Below are positions 58,531 to 64,000 of a stretch of DNA of 64,000 nucleotides, piece after piece. This DNA comes from Lepidonotus clava. Its lineage: Eukaryota; Annelida; Polychaeta; Phyllodocida; Polynoidae. The notes beneath the pieces were generated by a model. The model ran no database searches and was not told where the DNA came from. It worked only from the letters and a program-made list of their open reading frames with translations. The DNA is taken from assembly GCA_936440205.1 (NCBI GenBank), contig OW387149.1, forward strand, positions 31,092,966-31,156,965, given 5' to 3'. The translations under genes and the position numbers were made by a program. How positions within the stretch are numbered: position 1 is the first letter of the stretch; each line of letters begins with the position of its first letter.

Positions 58531-60949
58531 AAAAATGAAGAGGAGTGAGAATAAAGGGAAATGAGAAAGAAAAATAGTTATTCCTATATGATCCATTTTT
58601 GGAGATATCCTATACATTATCATTGAAAATGGTAATGGCAATGATGGTAAAGTAAATCAGCATTTATAAATCAGAGTCAATAATTGTCAATGAAACGGAT
58701 TTAGCATGTACTGTCTACAACAAAACGGCTCTAACGATTCCAAAGGGAAAATGTGAAGTTTAGAAAAGAAAATGAGACCATTAACTATTAACAACTGCAT
58801 TATGCTCGATATCATTAGGCCTACGGCAATACTTTTAAAACAATGACATCACCAAGGATTTTTTTTGGGGAAATCAATTAATGTAAAAAAGGGAATCACC
58901 ACTTCTCAGAAAAATAAGTGTTTTTTTTTGTTATCAATTAATGTAAACCGTATTTATTGATTTCTGCAGAAAATCGATTGTTTATTTCTGTTCATTTTTT
59001 TCCCCTGTTAACTAATATTTAATCTTTTCGGTTAAAATAATTGCTATGGTTTCACTGCTGGTTCCTGTTTCAACCTTCCAGTTACACCAGTTTTTGATCA
59101 GTTTCTCGTTGAATTCTCCATCTGCTATAAATTCATTTATAGACAAAGACCTTCTCCAACAGCCGCACAATCCCTCAATATTGCTTGTACTATCCTGATT
59201 GATAATGATGTACTTGGACCTGATATCTTTAACTTGCCCAATGTAGAAGACTCAAGGAAGTTTTCTAGATTTGTGGACAAATCTCTTCTGAACGTAGGCA
59301 GTGTCTTCTCTAAAGTGTTCTTGTTACCAATTCTTGGTATTGAGCAGTACTAGTATCCTGTTGTCTAAATGAGATTATCATGAAAAAATAATCAATGCAT
59401 AAAAAGACAGAGTTAAGTATTAATTAGATGATTAATTGAGTATTGTGAGAGACTACCCTTCAAATAGAGGTATATGAATTGACACAAGATTTGGTGGAAC
59501 TTCAAGAGTACATGCTCCTCGCTGGATATAAAGGGATTTTGCTCAATAAGGCTAATTATTCATTTTTGTCTTTGTAAACCGCTAACAAAGTTCCAAAGAA
59601 GACAATAATTTATACTTATACTATTTATACTATGGATTGGACCATATCTAATCTCTTCTGACTTTCTGCTTAGTTCATGGATGAATTTGTGACAACAAAT
59701 TTGATCATGAACCTATCATGAAACATGAAACGAACAAATTATTTGAGAAAAAGCATATTCTTATATTTTTGTTCATTCCTTATATGAAGATTTTTTTACC
59801 TTAATGCGAAAAGGATGAGAATGCAATGTTGTGCTAATTGCTAAGATATTATTAGAATTGAATTTGCACTGATTACAAAGATATATAATTGTAATATCAG
59901 CTAAGATGTTATATCTTTTGGGATCTTTTGCTCGATCTTGCCTTTCTCTATCCTGGAATGAATAGGGCCTAGTTTTGTAGTGTTAGTAACGAGTCAGTAA
60001 ATAATTCTTACTCAACTGTTCAATTATGGAAACGACATTAAATGGTCTATCGGTGCTAAGATGCGACCGTTAATATTGACTTTAAAAAAAGTTCGCATTA
60101 GAGAGTTCTTCGTCTTGTCAGTCTCTATTGTTTGATACCGAACAATCCCTGTAATGTTTGTGTACTTTCTATATCAACGATGATATATTGAGCTAGGTGG
60201 TTATATTTTAATGTTCGTTTATTTATAGGGGAGTATCACTATTAAAGTTCGTACTTGTTCATATCCTGTATCGGTTTGTTTATTCATTATTTGACTGCGT
60301 GATATTATATCGCTTATCGATGATCTTTCCTTTGCTTGAAGATGTTAGTAAAAGCGTTGTACTAAGATAATGGGGAGTTCTTAGTGATTATTTGTTGAAG
60401 TTGCTCGCTTTCTCCAGATAGATGTTATCCTGGATCATAATTCAGTTCTTAGTGGTAGAGATTCTAAGTAAAGGGGCTCAATCCTATACAAAGAACACGC
60501 GCTTGGCAAGAGGTCAGTTTATTACATTCATGATAATATTCCGAAGGTACAAGTATACAGTTCTCCATCCATACAGGTCTTTCCTTTCATTTCACAATTC
60601 AAACACATCAGTAACAATCCAACCAGGTATAGCTATGGTTAAGCTTCCCCTTTCACAAGGTATATACGCTCTAACACTGTTGAGAGAGTCACCTCTTGTC
60701 TACCGGTAACGGAGACCATTGGTAGGATCTCTGTCACATCCAATACGCAGTCCGTAAGGCTAAGCCTAAGCTGTCCCAATCCTTACTATCACCTGTTCAT
60801 TGTGGTTACTACCATCTTAACACTACCCGTGTGATCCGTATGTCAGACTATTGCTCCATGTGTTCTGTTCGAACTCTATCTTGGTCTGCTCATCTGTCTC
60901 AAGTCTCATACCGCTTATATAGCGACAGCCAAAAGGCTTGTCGCTATTG
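58531..60949. other. Host-like intergenic DNA
   Basis: No supported gene. A stretch at 59035-59352 is open for about 106 codons on the plus strand (for example DNDVLGPDIFNLPNVEDSRK) without a Met; it could be an exon or old pseudogene piece. Confidence 0.4.
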
Positions 60950-61440
60950 TGATGAACGGCTATTCATCCAAAATATGTAGAGGTCAGAATAAGAGAAAAT
61001 AAGGTAAAACTATAAAAAGGTATATATGTAAAGAACGTAAGTGTAAAAGAACGAAAATATATGAAATATATGTAAAAGAACGAATATGTAAATAATGAAC
61101 GAAAGTGTAAAAAGCCCGAAAAAGAGGCACGAATATGTAAGGAACGAATATGTAAGGAACGAAAATGTAAAGGAACGAAACCCGGAAAGATATAAACCGG
61201 AAGTGAAATGTAAACCGGAAACGAAAGATATAAACCGGAAGTGACGTCAGTTATAGATCACGTGACCGAAAGCAGCCAATCAGGGCTGACTTCTATAGTA
61301 TATAAAGGGGCGGTGAGGCCCGAATAAACAGAGTTCTTTAACAGTTCTCCTTGTGTCCAGACGTGTCTTCTTTCCTGAAACAACCGCTAAAGATGAGCTG
61401 ATTCGAGTAATTAACCAGAAGTTAGGATAAAACAGTCGAA
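60950..61440 (+). mobile_element. LTR-like promoter region (fossil candidate)
   Basis: In order: repeats of GGAACGAAAATGTAA and ATAAACCGGAAGTGA, CRE TGACGTCA (61242), E-box CACGTG (61259), CCAAT (61276), TATATAAA (61299) and AATAAA (61323). A poly(A) signal 20 bases after a TATA box is typical of an LTR, not of a normal gene promoter. No matching second LTR, primer-binding site or pol sequence was found, so a solo LTR is the most that can be claimed. Confidence 0.35.
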
Positions 61441-62660
61441 GTTCGAGATAAATAGTAGGAACTTAGGGTAGGGGCCCGACGGCCCGAAGAACGAGGAACG
61501 AAGGACCGAAGTAAGGCCCGAAGGCCCGAAACAGTCCCGGAGACCGAGGTGTAGCATGGCACGAAGGCATGACAGGCGGGACGAGGGAACGAAGTCCGCG
61601 GGGACGAGGGCGCGGCAGGCTCGGCCCCACGCTACCAAACAATAGGCGACCATCGGCCCCGCGGACCGGAACCGTGGGGTGGACCGCCCGGTGGGGGTGA
61701 ATGCTGGTCTGGGAGATAGAGCGAGACGAACCCCGGCCGACCCGTACCCCTACCATAATTTCCCTTCCCCGCAGTCCTCCGTTTGACATCGAGTGCCGAT
61801 TCCCGACCGATTCGCTCAGCCCCCCCCCTCGTGCGCGAGGCACGACTCTAGAAACACATCTCGGTTCTTGGCCCGGATTCCCCGTCCGCCCCGAGACCCG
61901 AACAACCCCCACGTTCCTCTGTTGTAAGAATCGGCAACCCCGACTTACCAGAGAACGTCACACTATGCTCATTTACACTATTACTTAATGAAGTCTTACT
62001 TATCTCTCATACTGCCCATTCTTACTCAGATAAGCTAATTCTACTTCTAGCTATCATATAAACTAATGTTGACGGCAAAGCCTGCTGTCCTCATGGATGT
62101 ATCTTTTAGCCAGATGTTTCGATCCATAACGTACCCTTACAGGTCTCCATCGTCATTCGTCGTACCTGTGCATACCTGCAGGACGTGCGTCAGCCCGGCT
62201 GCAGTCCCTACGCCTGGGGACTTTGCCACTCTCTATATACTCTAACTATGCCACTAAACGATGTCGCCGCCTGGCGTTTAGCACACGTATCAGTGTTACA
62301 AGTTCCACTATAATATTCTTGCCAATACAAACGAGTTTACAATATTTTATTATATACTATTCTAGTTTTTCTTGCACTGTACCTCAGTGCAATATATTTA
62401 TAAGAAGCGATTATCTATGTGTATACGGTTATTCACACGTGATTATCTCATGAAAAAAAAAGTATTATGATAATGTGTCTCAATTACATAATAACACCAT
62501 TGAGAAATGTTGATAAAATAGCAGAGGAAATTCAAAACCCTAGAAGGCTAGATTGTTCAGTAATAGCAGGCATGGATCTTGAATATGTATCTAAATCGTA
62601 AAAATGTCTGCTGCTTGGACCCTCTGGATTAGAGAATTATAATGTACAAAAGTTAACATT
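61441..62660. other. GC-rich patch and gene-free DNA
   Basis: 61450-61920 is much richer in GC and CpG than the rest of the window and has long frames on both strands from composition alone. No family recognised. It directly follows the LTR-like block and might belong to it. Confidence 0.4.
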
Positions 62661-62677
62661 TTTGTCAAAAAGAAATG

Positions 62678-62697
62678 GGGGGGGGGGGGGGGGGGGA
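62678..62697. repeat. Poly(G) tract
   Basis: About 20 consecutive G residues. Confidence 0.9.
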
Positions 62698-62999
62698 GTT
62701 AGAAGTGCGAAGAGTGGTTGCCTTCGTTGAGGCGGGAGATTGGGTTATCCGGTTTCGAAAACCCCTAGCGGATAGTTCGCGAACTTCCTCAGCAGGTGCC
62801 CGTATGTTTCGATGTAAACAAGAGGCTGTGTGATGAAAATTACCGATTGTTAGCAGAATACCTAAAGACAGCGTGCAAGATACGGTATGTTCATTAGAAT
62901 GATTGACCTGAAGTTGTCTTATGCAATATAGCAGGGGCTGTAGCATTAGTCAAAGTGACACGAAGCCTTGGGAGCATGATTAAGCAGCTTGTGAGGGCA

Positions 63000-63007
63000 T
63001 GACGTCA
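63000..63007. promoter_or_regulatory. CRE motif upstream of candidate host exon
   Basis: TGACGTCA, a full palindromic CREB/ATF site, about 370 bases before the candidate start codon. Confidence 0.3.
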
Positions 63008-63374
63008 TCATTACACTCCGTGTTTGTAAACAAGATCAATCCGCGCTTTCAGAGTAAATCAAAAAGGAGAATCATTTTATCAGGGAAAATAGAGAATATA
63101 TTGAGAAAAAAGTTTCTTAAGTTCTTTGGAATTTCAAAAAATACAGCATCAAATGCTTTCATGGTAGAAATCGAAAATAATTGGGTACTATTTTTGTCGC
63201 GCAGGCATTTCCGTCGGCACGCATCTGCGCATTACCAAAACAAAACAAGCTGGGAGCAAAATTTCCCAAAATGGATCGTGAGTAAGACAGGGAAACAACC
63301 AATATAGGCGTCCCCAGCAGAGCTTCTCATTCAAACTGACGTGCAGAACGATTCTAGAGTGTTTTGAGAGCAAG

Positions 63375-63488
63375 ATGGCGACAGTGATTGCAGTGACAGT
63401 GGATTTAGAGTCGGATAGACAAAACGATGTCGCCCAGGATACAATCGAAGTTCCGTCCGACATTGGATGGTCTGACTTTGAATTAATG
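63375..63488 (+). CDS. Candidate first coding exon of a host gene
   Basis: ATG in a good context (CAAGATGG) opens 38 codons (MATVIAVTVDLESDRQNDVA, then IEVPSDIGWSDFELM) and ends at ATG/GTAAGATTCT, a good donor. Base composition is richer in GC than in the viral elements. The product is not recognised and further exons would lie mostly outside the window. Confidence 0.4.
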
Positions 63489-64000
63489 GTAAGATTCTTC
63501 TAGATTTCCCCAAATAGCTGTTCTTGTTGATAGATTATGACACTCTAGTTTATGCCAAACGCATATTCGTTCATTAGACGAATGTCGAGTCATAGCCTAG
63601 AACCCAGTAGAAGTCATACTGGTTTCAAAATCATGTTATCAACATTGGGCAAGAGCTCTGTCAGGATCACCTTTTTCTCTTTGTTTTGATGTGACAGATC
63701 TTAGACTTGCACCACCACTTGACTTTGACTCATTTAATTACCAGTTTGACAGATTAATTGATTGTAAGATTCTAGGCTTCCTATCATAATGAATCACTAG
63801 TTATCCTCAGTCAAAATTTACAATTCTGTAAATGAAAAACAGTTGAAAAAAATCCATTTTAAAAATCATAATTCAAATTAATTGATGTCCACAGACACAG
63901 TGCATCCCCAGTGTTATTACTGTCTGGATGCCAGTCAAAAGTTTCACTCGCATTTGGAAGGTACCAAAAACTCAGGGAAAATGGCAAAAAAATCCCTGAC
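63489..64000. other. Presumed intron and right edge
   Basis: No clear gene. A possible acceptor (GTCCACAG at about 63892) is followed by only 33 open codons, not enough to support an exon. Confidence 0.3.

Noticed and set aside
58435-58641. Frame with poly-Phe and poly-Gly
   Set aside because: Read-through of homopolymer tracts.
61411-61988. Long overlapping frames in the GC-rich patch
   Set aside because: Open on both strands because stop codons are rare at this composition; no family recognised.
63893-63998. Possible second host exon after GTCCACAG
   Set aside because: Only 33 open codons then a stop, with a weak acceptor.
1-64000. tRNA, rRNA and CRISPR arrays
   Set aside because: None was recognised on either strand; the cloverleaf-like modules lack tRNA box A/B motifs and the spacing of tRNA genes.
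1-64000. Polinton terminal inverted repeats
   Set aside because: Scanning the presumed ends by eye gave no inverted match; the direct boundary repeat has no complementary copy in the window.

Overview
The window is AT-rich animal genomic DNA (eukaryotic splice signals, microsatellites, a LINE-type ORF1 fragment and a probable host first exon at the right edge). Nearly all coding capacity belongs to two large virus-like elements of the Polinton/Maverick (adintovirus) class, lying head to tail with their core genes on the minus strand. I cannot name the host species; a metazoan, probably an invertebrate, fits best.

Element 1 (about 1.3-26.7 kb, coding 3.0-24.3 kb) and element 2 (about 26.7-57.8 kb, coding 30.2-57.4 kb) share one gene order. 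Read right to left on the minus strand: an early block (TBP-like? protein, OTU-like? protein with a small zinc-finger frame behind it, RING-like protein, penton-like minor capsid protein, protein-primed DNA polymerase B), then a middle block (PC4-like ssDNA-binding protein, two acidic zinc-ribbon proteins), then a virion block (integrase, FtsK/HerA-type packaging ATPase, small hydrophobic virion protein(s), conserved 351-residue virion protein, pX-like protein, double-jelly-roll major capsid protein, adenain-like protease, small membrane protein). On the plus strand, divergent from the early block, each carries a candidate two-exon gene for a type I, proline/threonine-rich (mucin-like) membrane glycoprotein. 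Core genes have long open frames with catalytic motifs present, so both look whole or nearly so and fairly recent, but their proteins differ too much from each other to be a recent duplication.

Accessory content differs. Element 1 has a tandemly expanded family of small Cys-rich proteins (19.7-22.0 kb). Element 2 has a dUTPase plus a BIR-like (IAP) protein at its right end and a 5.3 kb repeat-filled intron in the glycoprotein gene. A separate intact-looking dUTPase at 260-748 lies left of element 1 and may be the right end of a third element cut by the window edge.

The spacers are rich in secondary structure: a roughly 220-bp direct repeat shared by the left ends of both elements, three copies of a roughly 100-nt cloverleaf-like module, several perfect hairpins and palindromes, and many minisatellites. 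The right 6.6 kb (57.4-64 kb) is host-like DNA with G-rich hairpin repeats, a run of kappaB-like motifs, an LTR-like promoter cluster near 61.3 kb and a candidate host exon at 63.4 kb.
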